NCBI RefSeq assembly: GCF_014873915.1
Contig: NZ_JADBEJ010000004.1
Location: forward strand, 930,001-994,000
From: Amycolatopsis roodepoortensis
GTDB taxonomy: Bacteria; Actinomycetota; Actinomycetes; Mycobacteriales; Pseudonocardiaceae
Direction of reading: 5' to 3'
DNA length: 64,000 nt
Shown in pieces: positions 50,381 to 57,872 of the stretch. A model generated the notes under the pieces. The model made no database searches and had not been told where the DNA came from. It saw only the letters and a list, made by a program, of their open reading frames with translations. The position numbers and the translations under genes are program-made. The first letter of the stretch is position 1. Each line of letters opens with the position of its first letter.

Positions 50381-51561
50381 GACCAGCGCCCGAGTTCGGC
50401 GTCGATCCGCGGATCCGTGCGGACCCACACCTCACCGTCGGCGGCTCCCGGCGGAGTGTCCACCCGCTCGAGCCCGAGCGTCCGGACCAACCCCAGGAGC
50501 TCGTCCCGATCCTCGCCCGCGTCCTCGACGGAGTAGCTGTCGAACAGGACGTAGTGCACGTCCCAGCGATCGTTGTACCCGGAGTCGGCCCAGATCTTGC
50601 AGAAGCGATCCACCGTCTCCCGGTCGAACGGCGCGGCCTGCTCCTGTTCCCCCGCGGCGGCGAAACCTCTCGCGATGTCCTCGGCCCTCCACCACGCGAC
50701 GGCTTCGGCGACCACGGCCGGGGTGAACGCCTCCGGCGCGAGGAAGCCATCCAGAAGCCAGCCCGCTCCGGTGTCCTCGATGCCCAGCCGAGTTTCCTGC
50801 AGATGCGACACCAGCCCGTCCGCCATGGCGCAGGGGCCGGAGAAGGTGAAGACGCCTGTCGCGGCCACGAGGGTGCCGCCGCCGGGACGCGAGACTTCGA
50901 GCGTCGTGTCCGCTTCGGTCATCAGCGCGAGCAGGTCTGCCGGCACGCCGTCGTAGAGCGCCGCCTGCGCCTGCGGGTCTTCGTAGAAGTTCAGCGGGCT
51001 GGTGTGGTCGAACGTCACCACGAGACCGCGCCCCTCGGCGGTGAACCAGGCGTTGACGGCGTCAACTCCGCCGTTGCCGAAACCGAAGTGCGTAACCCCG
51101 TCGGCCGTCGCCGGCTCGCGCCCGTCGATGCGGGTCAGGACCTCCAGCCGACGGCGCAGCTCGCGGGGGTGGGTCCGCCGGAGCAGCGACTCGTCGAACT
51201 CGGAGCGGAGGCGGGCCCGCTCGAAGCTTGGGACGTCGGGCCACCAGGTGCCCATGCCGTCGAGTGCGCTGAAACCGCGCCGGGCGAAGTTGGCCACCTG
51301 GGTCCAGTAGTCACCACGGTTGGTGACGAGGCGGTATTCGACCCGCGAGTCCTGCGCCCCCTTGATCCGGCAGATGGTGCCGGTGTCGTACCTGAACAAC
51401 AGCGCTTCTTCGCTCTCCTCGTCCTCGACGCGGAACGACGCGTTGTCGTCGGCACGGTGCAGGTCGGCGAACTCCTGGAACGCGTCGGCCGCGGACCGAG
51501 CGTCGCCCGGGACCCACGTTTGCTCGTTGCCCTTGGCGTCACGGAAAGTCAGTGGTCTCAT
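50377..51561 (-). CDS. Uncharacterised accessory protein
   Basis: This 394-residue protein begins MRPLTF at ATG 51561, with AAGG six bases upstream; a longer frame reaches 51651. It has an N-terminal region rich in charged residues, a central GVTHFGFGNGGVDAVNAWFTAEGRGLVVTFDH segment and a C-terminal domain near FLAPEAFTPAVVAEAVAWW. No recognised motif was found. It lies between the YezG-like gene and a possibly frameshifted partner, both of which may act with it. I have no functional call beyond accessory/immunity-cluster membership. Confidence 0.6.
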   Translation of the reverse strand: MRPLTFRDAKGNEQTWVPGDARSAADAFQEFADLHRADDNASFRVEDEESEEALLFRYDTGTICRIKGAQDSRVEYRLVTNRGDYWTQVANFARRGFSALDGMGTWWPDVPSFERARLRSEFDESLLRRTHPRELRRRLEVLTRIDGREPATADGVTHFGFGNGGVDAVNAWFTAEGRGLVVTFDHTSPLNFYEDPQAQAALYDGVPADLLALMTEADTTLEVSRPGGGTLVAATGVFTFSGPCAMADGLVSHLQETRLGIEDTGAGWLLDGFLAPEAFTPAVVAEAVAWWRAEDIARGFAAAGEQEQAAPFDRETVDRFCKIWADSGYNDRWDVHYVLFDSYSVEDAGEDRDELLGLVRTLGLERVDTPPGAADGEVWVRTDPRIDAELGRWS

Positions 51562-51613
51562 CGTCATCCTTGCTTTCTGGCCTTGTCGGCGGCTTCGGAG
51601 CAGATCAAGAAGC

Positions 51614-52282
51614 TCACCGTGCGCACCGCGTCGCCGGTCGCCGCCAGTCACGCTGATTCACGGCGTGCTCACCTCGTCGCCGGTCGCGGGCGATCCGTAT
51701 CCCGGCGCTCGCCTCCTCCGCGGTGGCGATCACCCGCTGAACCTCGGGCAGCAGAGCGGGGTCGACGGCGCCCGGGGCCCGGAGGTACTTGAGAAGCGCC
51801 TTGTCGAGCGGGGCAAGCCTGGCGCGCCGACGGTTCGTGTCGTACTCGTGGACGAGCGACCAATCGGACCACGCGCTCGCCGAGCGTAACGCCTCGAAAA
51901 GCTGCCCACGTTCGAGCAGCTCGACGTCCGCGCCTTGAGCGACAAGCCGACGTTCGTCCCAGCGGATGCCCCGGAACAACGACTCGACGTCGGAAGGCGC
52001 GCCGAAGAGGATCGGGTCCAGCAGCGCGACCGCCGCCGGTTCGTCGAGCGGACCCCGGATCCCGGCAGCCTCGCACAGCGGCAGGATCGCGCTCCACAGC
52101 AGCAGATGTCGCGTCAGGTCGTCGCGGATCACCCCCAGGTGGGCCTCCGAGACCGGGAAGTCGAGACTGCGAGGGTCGTGGTTGGCGTTGGCTCCGGCGT
52201 CGAGTTCGAGCCTGAACTCACCGTCCGCGCGGATCACTCGCGGCATCCAGGGGTTCTCGCGGACGAAGAGGACCTCGGTCAT
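51614..52282 (-). CDS. DUF6357-like protein with probable C-terminal frameshift
   Basis: This 222-residue product has the pattern NHDPRSLDFPVSEAHLGVIRDDLTRHLLLWSAILPLCEA that I recall from a Streptomyces family (probably DUF6357; name from memory). It ends abruptly at 51614 after RDWRRPATRCAR. In the next frame the text continues in a family-like way (DAVRTVSFLICSEAADKAR) to a TGA that overlaps the following gene's ATG at 51567. A 13-nt direct repeat GCGACCGGCGACG (51675-51687 and 51629-51641) suggests a deletion. Its start overlaps the next gene upstream (52279). Confidence 0.6.
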   Translation of the reverse strand: MTEVLFVRENPWMPRVIRADGEFRLELDAGANANHDPRSLDFPVSEAHLGVIRDDLTRHLLLWSAILPLCEAAGIRGPLDEPAAVALLDPILFGAPSDVESLFRGIRWDERRLVAQGADVELLERGQLFEALRSASAWSDWSLVHEYDTNRRRARLAPLDKALLKYLRAPGAVDPALLPEVQRVIATAEEASAGIRIARDRRRGEHAVNQRDWRRPATRCAR

Positions 52283-52806
52283 GACGCCCAGCCGCGGGCG
52301 ACCTGGCCGAGGGCGTCGACGATGCCGCGGGACACGACCTCCAGCTGGCTGCGGCTGCCGATGATCGGCCGAGGGTACGGCGGATTCGGATCGGGCTCAC
52401 CCTGGGAACGGCGGATGGCCAGGGCCAGCGCGTGCAGCATCTCGGGCTCACCCTGCCGCTCGCCGTCCGCGAGCACCGCCAGGCGGCACTCCTGGGAGTT
52501 GAGTCCCCGTCCGAGCCGCACCGCCAGGCCACACACGGTCGGCCCTTCGGCGACCTCCACGGTGAACGACCGACGGCCTGTCGAGCCTCGTGAGACCTTG
52601 GCGCCGGCCGCGCGATACGCCCGCATGAATTCACCCACGGTGAGTGCGGCGAACCCACCGCTCGCAGTCAGCAGAGAGTCGTCCTCGTAGGTACCCGTCG
52701 CCTCAGCCGCCCAGTCGCGCTTGGCGTCGCACCAGCGGTACCAGTCCTCCGCGAAGCCCGTGCACGCCAGGACACGGGCGAGCGGTGAGAGGGCGGGGCT
52801 CGTCAT
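52279..52806 (-). CDS. Uncharacterised accessory protein
   Basis: This 175-residue protein starts at ATG 52806 with GAGG upstream; the frame beyond it to 53172 lies on the opposite strand of another gene and is not credible. It contains a WYRWCDAKRDW segment, a GGFAALTVGEFMRAYRAAGAKV helix and a GPTVCGLAVRLGRGLNSQECRLAVL block with two Cys. No known domain is recognised. Its stop overlaps the start of the DUF6357-like gene by four bases (ATGA), so both are in one transcript. It is divergent from a small plus-strand gene. Confidence 0.58.
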   Translation of the reverse strand: MTSPALSPLARVLACTGFAEDWYRWCDAKRDWAAEATGTYEDDSLLTASGGFAALTVGEFMRAYRAAGAKVSRGSTGRRSFTVEVAEGPTVCGLAVRLGRGLNSQECRLAVLADGERQGEPEMLHALALAIRRSQGEPDPNPPYPRPIIGSRSQLEVVSRGIVDALGQVARGWAS

Positions 52807-52848
52807 GCGGTTCATCCTCGGTCCGTGGCGGCGTGCTCGAATGGCCGC

Positions 52849-53217
52849 ATGAAGAAGACGAAACGCGGGCCACTGCGGTTCCTCGTGATCGCCCGCACGG
52901 CACCCGGGCGTCACCCACACCCGATGGAGGTGGCCGTGCACCCGGCAGGCGCCGCTTCCCGCGTTTCGATCTCGCTGGGCCCGCATCCGGTGAACGCGGG
53001 TGGGCAGGTCGCCCTCTCGGCGGTGCTCGACGAGTCCCGGACCGGACTCGGCCCGTACTGGGCGGAGCAGTTCGACGAGGCGGATCTGCACTGGGTGGTG
53101 CCGTATCTGGTCCGTCTCCAGTCCGGGGAGGACACGACGGACGAGATCGTGGCGGCCTACACGGCGCGGCACGGCAAGGCACCGGCGACGATGTTCCAGG
53201 AACGCTACGGCGTGTGA
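52849..53217 (+). CDS. Uncharacterised small protein
   Basis: This 122-residue protein starts at ATG 52849, 43 bases from the divergent gene's ATG. It has a basic N-terminus (MKKTKRG), a beta-like region and a C-terminal segment WAEQFDEADLHWVVPYLVRLQSGEDT with acidic character. No family is recognised. It converges head-on with the Doc toxin gene, whose stop is adjacent to it. Its position between an immunity-like cluster and a toxin-antitoxin pair suggests an accessory role. Confidence 0.55.
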   Translation: MKKTKRGPLRFLVIARTAPGRHPHPMEVAVHPAGAASRVSISLGPHPVNAGGQVALSAVLDESRTGLGPYWAEQFDEADLHWVVPYLVRLQSGEDTTDEIVAAYTARHGKAPATMFQERYGV

Positions 53218-53598
53218 TCAGCCGACTTCGGGGCGAGCCCACGCCGCGAGGCGCTGGGCCCCTTCCTCGTAGGCGACAGCCCCGGTCGCCGTCGCGATCA
53301 CGAGCTCGTACGCGTCGTCCTCCGGCGCTTCCAGGTCGACACCGTTGAGGCCGTAGAAAACGAAGACCGCCATCCAGCCCAGCCGCTTGTTGCCGTCGAT
53401 GAGCGGGTGGTTACGGACGATCGATTCCAGCAGGACCGCCGCTTTCTCATGCAGACTCGGATAAGCGTCCTGCCCCATCAGCGACGACTGCGGCCGATGC
53501 GCCGCCGCGCCGAGCAGGCCCAGATCCCGGATTCGGGAAACACCCAGGTCGGCCGCGAGTGTGAGCAGGTCGTCCAGGGACAGGTACTCGATCTTCAC
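53218..53598 (-). CDS. Death-on-curing (Doc/Fic) toxin
   Basis: This 126-residue Fic-fold toxin has the motif H64-P-L-I-D-G-N70-K71-R72 (HxFx(D/N)GNKR with Phe changed to Leu), flanked by the conserved LLESIVRN helix and MAVFVFYG. Doc enzymes phosphorylate EF-Tu and stop translation. It is encoded directly after the ribbon-helix-helix antitoxin, with an ATGA overlap at 53595-53598. A 25-bp palindrome near the antitoxin start is the likely operator. The pair could stabilise the accessory region. Confidence 0.88.
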   Translation of the reverse strand: MKIEYLSLDDLLTLAADLGVSRIRDLGLLGAAAHRPQSSLMGQDAYPSLHEKAAVLLESIVRNHPLIDGNKRLGWMAVFVFYGLNGVDLEAPEDDAYELVIATATGAVAYEEGAQRLAAWARPEVG

Positions 53599-53798
53599 TG
53601 CGCCAGGCGATCGAGCAACGACGCGTAGCGCGCCCGCCCGTCGCGCGACAGGGCACGCACTCGATCGTCACGGACGGACCGGGCCGCGGCGTCGGTGATC
53701 GCGCGCACGATCGCTTCGTGCTTGCTCACCCCGTTGGCCTCGGCGAGCAAGGCCAAAGCGCGCTCCTGCTCTTCGTTCAGCCTCAACGTCATCGCCAT
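53595..53798 (-). CDS. Ribbon-helix-helix antitoxin of the Doc pair
   Basis: This protein of about 67 residues has a beta strand MTLRLNEEQE and two helices (RALALLAEANGVSKHEAIVRAIT), typical of MetJ/Arc-type antitoxins. The C-terminal part is charged and probably wraps the toxin. ATG 53798 or 53792 (second Met) may start it; the longer frame to 53831 runs across the operator. Its stop overlaps the Doc start by four bases. It should repress its own operon through the palindrome at its 5' end. Confidence 0.8.
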   Translation of the reverse strand: MAMTLRLNEEQERALALLAEANGVSKHEAIVRAITDAAARSVRDDRVRALSRDGRARYASLLDRLAQ

Positions 53799-53802
53799 GA
53801 GC

Positions 53803-53827
53803 TCATGATACCACTTCGGTATCATGA
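53803..53827. promoter_or_regulatory. 25-bp palindromic operator of the RHH-Doc module
   Basis: TCATGATACC and GGTATCATGA are perfect 10-bp inverted arms around a 5-nt centre. The element starts five bases upstream of the antitoxin ATG (53798), so antitoxin or toxin-antitoxin binding would cover the promoter or start. Confidence 0.7.
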
Positions 53828-53837
53828 TCAAGTCCGC

Positions 53838-54161
53838 TCAGGCGTCGGGCTTCCAGGAGCGTGCGCGAAGAGCCTCGAAGTCGCCGTCGATGAACTCCTT
53901 GGCGATCGCGAGCGCCTCGTCGCGGTCGGCATAGTCAAGAGTGCCAACGACTTCTCCACCGCGTTCCGCCTGCTGGAAACAGACAGAGCGGCCGGTGAAC
54001 TCGACGAACCAGTCGTCGCTGTCGTTGATGTCGACGACGACGTGCTCGGCATCGTCGTCGTTGAGCGCGTCGAGCAGGGCGGCGAAGGCCTCGACGGAGA
54101 TGCCCTCTTCGATCTGGACACCCCAACGATCGATGAACCAGACGTCACGATCAGCACCCAT
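53838..54161 (-). CDS. Uncharacterised small acidic protein
   Basis: This 107-residue protein starts at ATG 54161 (AAGGG a few bases upstream; the longer frame to 54296 is not credible). It has an acidic first half (VEAFAALLDALNDDDAEHVVVDIND) and a pattern of strands typical of small immunity proteins. It is divergent from the DUF4303-like gene and precedes the toxin-antitoxin operon on the same strand. No recognised family; an immunity role is a guess from its neighbours. Confidence 0.55.
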   Translation of the reverse strand: MGADRDVWFIDRWGVQIEEGISVEAFAALLDALNDDDAEHVVVDINDSDDWFVEFTGRSVCFQQAERGGEVVGTLDYADRDEALAIAKEFIDGDFEALRARSWKPDA

Positions 54162-54268
54162 GCCCTTGCCTCCGTGGGGAATCCAGCTCCGCCGCGGCCC
54201 TCCCAGCGGTGAGGCCGATCCTATGTCGGCCCCCGCACCACCCGAGGAGCGAACGGCGACAATGGGGC

Positions 54269-54829
54269 ATGGATCTTGAACTCCGCGCGTGGGCACGCGA
54301 TTGGTCCGATCGACTCAGATCGGCGCTCGAGCAGGCCATCGCGGCGGTCGCAGGACAGCTGCCGCCGGACGACGTGGCAGGCGTCGGCATCGCGACCGAC
54401 GCCGACGCCACGTCGATCGTCGCCTTCGCGCACTCGCGGCGACATCTCGACGAGATGATCGCCGAGGACCCGGAGTTCGCCATCGACGCGAGATGGCACC
54501 TCGGCGAATGGGACATGGACATCCGCGGCGCCGAGGGGATCGACGACCCGCTGGAGCCGGTCCGCGCCGAGGCGGAACGGGTGAAACGACGCTGCACCGA
54601 TTCGGACCTTCGCGAGTTCCGGAGGACGGTGTGGGACTCGATCTCACAGGCGTTGACGGCCTCGGTCGCCGCCGGGTTCTTCGAGCAGTGGCCGAACGCG
54701 GTGCGGGCCTTCCTGCCGCTCGACGCCGACGTCTCGGAAGCCGACATCGCGCGGTGGAACGCCGCGCTGAACGGTCAGGCCGAAACCGCGGAGTTCCGGG
54801 AATTCCTGCAGGTCGACATCAGACGTTGA
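54269..54829 (+). CDS. DUF4303-like protein ending inside the left attachment core
   Basis: This 186-residue protein starts at ATG 54269 and has the pattern I associate with DUF4303: ELRAWARDWSDRLRSALEQAI, then LPPDDVAGVGIATDADATS and DARWHLGEWDMDI. Its last three codons and stop (54821-54829) lie in the 28-bp sequence that repeats at the ychF end, so its natural 3' end may have been altered by the insertion event. Function unknown; such proteins occur in immunity-type gene clusters. The family name is from memory. Confidence 0.65.
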   Translation: MDLELRAWARDWSDRLRSALEQAIAAVAGQLPPDDVAGVGIATDADATSIVAFAHSRRHLDEMIAEDPEFAIDARWHLGEWDMDIRGAEGIDDPLEPVRAEAERVKRRCTDSDLREFRRTVWDSISQALTASVAAGFFEQWPNAVRAFLPLDADVSEADIARWNAALNGQAETAEFREFLQVDIRR

Positions 54830-54848
54830 AGCGGAACTCCACCACGTC
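54821..54848. repeat. Left copy of a 28-bp direct repeat (attachment core)
   Basis: These 28 bases are identical to 60030-60057, the last coding bases of ychF. Here they are detached from ychF and overlap the end of the DUF4303-like gene. The two copies bound 5.2 kb of foreign-looking DNA. Confidence 0.85.
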
Positions 54849-55124
54849 ACCACACTGTGCAACATGCAGCTCCCGCAGATGACTGATCACCAAGAGTTAG
54901 GCCAACGGCGACGGCTGATCGATTCAAGGCGCACGCGGAGCCTTGCCGCAGCGTCGCGGCCAGGCAGCAGCTCACCGAGTGCCCCAGGGCCCGCGCATAA
55001 GTAGAGCTACTTACCTGACCTTGAGTAGCCCTCCCCGACCTGGGCGGATGTGGTTCACAGGTAACCGACTGTTGTCGTAGGGTCACGGGGACAGCACACG
55101 CGTCACCTTGGGAGGGTGTGGCAG
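54849..55124. other. Non-coding leader of the insert with a small palindrome
   Basis: No gene was seen here. TAAGTAG/CTACTTA inverted arms (54998-55004, 55007-55013) lie about 110 bases upstream of the WXG-like gene and could be an operator. The strand lacks the long GC-rich palindromes found in the core. Confidence 0.4.
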
Positions 55125-55442
55125 ATGGCTGAGTATGAAGCTGTACTTGGAGAAATCGACGAAGCGAGCAAGGCCGCCGGAAGGTTGGTCGATGACGCCC
55201 GCGGACTCGACACCGCCGGCGTCGTTCCGGAAGGCGACGCCGGACTTCCGGGCACTCGTTCGGCAGGCAAACTGGCCGCGTTGAAGTCCGCCTGGTCGGG
55301 TAAGGGCCGGCGCTGGGCCGGAGCCTGGGAAGCATACTCCGGCGACTTGGGCAAGGCCGCGGCGAACTACCGCGCCAATGAGGCGGCCGCTCAGCAAGAT
55401 CTGCATGCCACGGTGGCTCACGGCGGGCCGAAGGCCAGCTGA
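55125..55442 (+). CDS. Small WXG100/ESX-like protein
   Basis: This 105-residue helical protein starts at ATG 55125 with GGGAGG eight bases upstream. It has a helix, a glycine-rich turn, and a WSGKGRRWAGAW segment (WXG-like) before a second helix, which resembles type VII secretion substrates. There is no signal peptide. Its stop overlaps the next start (TGATG), as in many WXG-hydrolase pairs. It probably forms a complex with the DUF1023 protein for ESX-type export. No ESX core genes lie in the window. Confidence 0.68.
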   Translation: MAEYEAVLGEIDEASKAAGRLVDDARGLDTAGVVPEGDAGLPGTRSAGKLAALKSAWSGKGRRWAGAWEAYSGDLGKAAANYRANEAAAQQDLHATVAHGGPKAS

Positions 55443-57178
55443 TGGTGTCCTGGGGAGACCTTCGACGCTGGAATCCGAGCGTCCTTTCCGACATGGCGGC
55501 CGCACTTAACGGCAAGTACCTGCAGCTGCTTGCGTGCTCCGAAGACTTCGAGGACGCCGCGATGCCGAGCGGCTGGTCAGGTACCGCGGCCATCGCGGCG
55601 GCCGGAGCATCGAAGCGCTTAATCGAAGAAGGCAAGGAGTGGGCGGCCGAGATCGCGGCGATCCGCCGAGCCAGTGGCGACGTGGCGGATGCGGCCACCG
55701 GTGTTCTGGCCGGCTTCAAGGAAGCCGAGGGCCTGGCCAAGGCGCACAACTTCTCGATTGGGGACGACGGCGCCATCACCGACCATGGCCTGCCGCCGGA
55801 CATTCCAGAAGAGCAACGCGAAGACGTCGAGCGCGAGCGCAAGGCCGTGGCCTCGGAACTAGGCGAACGTGTGAAGCAGACGCTGCTCTCGGCCGAGGAC
55901 GTCGACAACGACTTCTGCGCCGTGCTCGACCCGGCGATCAACGGGCACACCATCGACGCCAGTGGCGAGGGCACCAGCTTGGCCGCGGCCGGAAACGCCG
56001 GCGAGGCACTCGGCTCCTTATCCATCCCTTCCCCGCCCGCCGTCGACGCGGGCCCGGCGGCCAACGCCGCCTGGTGGGACTCCCTCTCAAAGCAGCAGCA
56101 AGAGCGCCTGATCAAGGATCACCCGGGGTTGGTCGGCAACCGGGACGGTGTGGCGGTGTGGGCCAGGAGCAAGGCGAACATCGCGCTCCTGGCAGACGAG
56201 AGGCAGAAGCTGCTCGATGAGCGCACCGAGCTCATGCGGCACGCGCCCGCAGACTTGAGCCGGGATGTCCCGAGTGTGCACAAGTATCAGGAACAGCTCG
56301 CCAAGCTCGACGAACGGCTTGCGGCTCTGAACAAGGTCGAAGGCATCATGGTGGGGCCGGACGGTAAGCCGCTGCCGAACCGGCAGCTCATGTCGCTCGA
56401 CGTGACCGGCGACAAGGTGAAGGCCGCGGTGGCCAACGGCGATGTCGACACGGCGAAGCACGTCGCCGTCTTCACGCCGGGTATGAACTCCGCGGTTGAG
56501 ACGAACCTCGATGGCTACGTGAATGACATGCAGAGCGTGCGCGAGAGCGCCAACCGCATGGTGGGCGACCTCAGCGGCAAGTCGGTCGCGACGGTGACCT
56601 GGCTCGGCTACGAACCGCCCGCGACCGACAAACTCGGCGACTACGCCGACGTCATCAGCGGTGGCGCGGCACAAGACGGCGCCGAAAAGCTGGCCCGCTT
56701 CGACCAAGGGATCAACATGTCCCGACCGGATGACCCGCACCTCACTGCGCTTGGCCACTCCTACGGCTCGCTGACCACCGGCATTGCCCTGCAGAGCGAC
56801 ACCGGCGTCGACGACGCTGTGTTCTTCGGCTCGCCCGGCATCTCCGACCAGCCCTATGGAGACGGCATCGGCGGCCGCTCGATCGACCGGCTGCACGTTC
56901 CCGAAGGCCACGCCTACACGCTCGAGGCGGACGGTGACCCGGTGGCCGACGTCGGCAACATCACGCACGGGCGGTTCGGCGAAGACCCCGGCAGCATGGA
57001 GGGCATGAAGCAACTGGCGACTCACGGAGCGACATCGCTACTCGACGGCCGGCCGCTGGCGGCTTCTTCAGGGCACAGCGAGTACACGCTGACCACGCCG
57101 GATGGCACCGACAGCACCAGCAAGTACAACATGGCGGCGATCGTTGCCGGCCGCCCCGATCTGACTATCTCGAAGTAA
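55442..57178 (+). CDS. DUF1023-type alpha/beta hydrolase with N-terminal ESX-like domain
   Basis: This 578-residue protein has an N-terminal helical WXG-like region (SGWSGTAA near residue 46), a long coiled or helical middle (about 60-330) and a C-terminal alpha/beta hydrolase of the DUF1023 family. The nucleophile elbow is GHS440YGS, with the oxyanion strand VFTPGMNS. This fits an esterase-like effector for type VII export. It overlaps the upstream WXG-like gene by one base. The catalytic Asp and His are probably in the segment after SPGISDQ. Substrate unknown. Confidence 0.82.
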   Translation: MVSWGDLRRWNPSVLSDMAAALNGKYLQLLACSEDFEDAAMPSGWSGTAAIAAAGASKRLIEEGKEWAAEIAAIRRASGDVADAATGVLAGFKEAEGLAKAHNFSIGDDGAITDHGLPPDIPEEQREDVERERKAVASELGERVKQTLLSAEDVDNDFCAVLDPAINGHTIDASGEGTSLAAAGNAGEALGSLSIPSPPAVDAGPAANAAWWDSLSKQQQERLIKDHPGLVGNRDGVAVWARSKANIALLADERQKLLDERTELMRHAPADLSRDVPSVHKYQEQLAKLDERLAALNKVEGIMVGPDGKPLPNRQLMSLDVTGDKVKAAVANGDVDTAKHVAVFTPGMNSAVETNLDGYVNDMQSVRESANRMVGDLSGKSVATVTWLGYEPPATDKLGDYADVISGGAAQDGAEKLARFDQGINMSRPDDPHLTALGHSYGSLTTGIALQSDTGVDDAVFFGSPGISDQPYGDGIGGRSIDRLHVPEGHAYTLEADGDPVADVGNITHGRFGEDPGSMEGMKQLATHGATSLLDGRPLAASSGHSEYTLTTPDGTDSTSKYNMAAIVAGRPDLTISK

Positions 57179-57193
57179 GCTCAGGTGAAACTC

Positions 57194-57808
57194 ATGAAGC
57201 ACGCTGCTCGAACCATCAGCTGGATTGCCGGGACGGCGGTCGCTGTCCTGCTCACCAGCACGGCGTGCGACAGCAGCCCGGACTACCTCGACAACGACCA
57301 CAGCAAGGACGGCATGTCGGCCCAGCAGCAGTTCACCGAACTTCTCAAGCGGCCGGACGCCAAGCAGGCCCAGGCGAAGTACGACCAAGCGCTCACCGAC
57401 CTGCGCGCCAGGCTCACGGAAGCCACTGGCTTCTCCGCGTGGCAACAGGGCACCGTGGCCGAGATATCGCCCGGCTGCAACGCTTTCCGCGCGGTCGATG
57501 TCCACGATGTGTACACCGCCTACACCACGTGGGGCCTGCCGGACGTCATTCCTGAAGCCAGCTGGGCGAATACGACGCAGGCACTCACCGAAGCCGCAGG
57601 CAGGCACGGCTTCACGAAGAAGGGCTTCGAGGTGAACCAACCCCAGTTCCGCGAGTTCCACCTGCTTGATGACTTCGGAGCGGATCTGACGCTTTCAACC
57701 TCAACCGGCACCACGGCCGGCACCAGCACCATGCTCACGCTGAAGACTGGGTGTCACCTGTCGGCCGAGGCGCACACGCGGGGTACGCCTCGGCCCAGCG
57801 GAAGTTAG
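57194..57808 (+). CDS. LppA-like lipoprotein
   Basis: This 204-residue lipoprotein has lipobox T-S-T-A-C (C25) and a mature part with two additional Cys (in SPGCNAF and KTGCHL). ATG 57194 is preferred to GTG 57185 because an AGG SD lies eight bases upstream. The pattern resembles LppA-type lipoproteins of mycobacteria and related genera, which are often located with WXG-hydrolase genes. It may be immunity to, or an anchor for, the upstream DUF1023 protein. This role is inferred from gene order only. Confidence 0.65.
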   Translation: MKHAARTISWIAGTAVAVLLTSTACDSSPDYLDNDHSKDGMSAQQQFTELLKRPDAKQAQAKYDQALTDLRARLTEATGFSAWQQGTVAEISPGCNAFRAVDVHDVYTAYTTWGLPDVIPEASWANTTQALTEAAGRHGFTKKGFEVNQPQFREFHLLDDFGADLTLSTSTGTTAGTSTMLTLKTGCHLSAEAHTRGTPRPSGS

Positions 57809-57872
57809 CGTTGACTCTGGAACAGAGGCCGGCGGTGTACGGCCGCCTCGAAGAACACTGGGAATTCGATCG

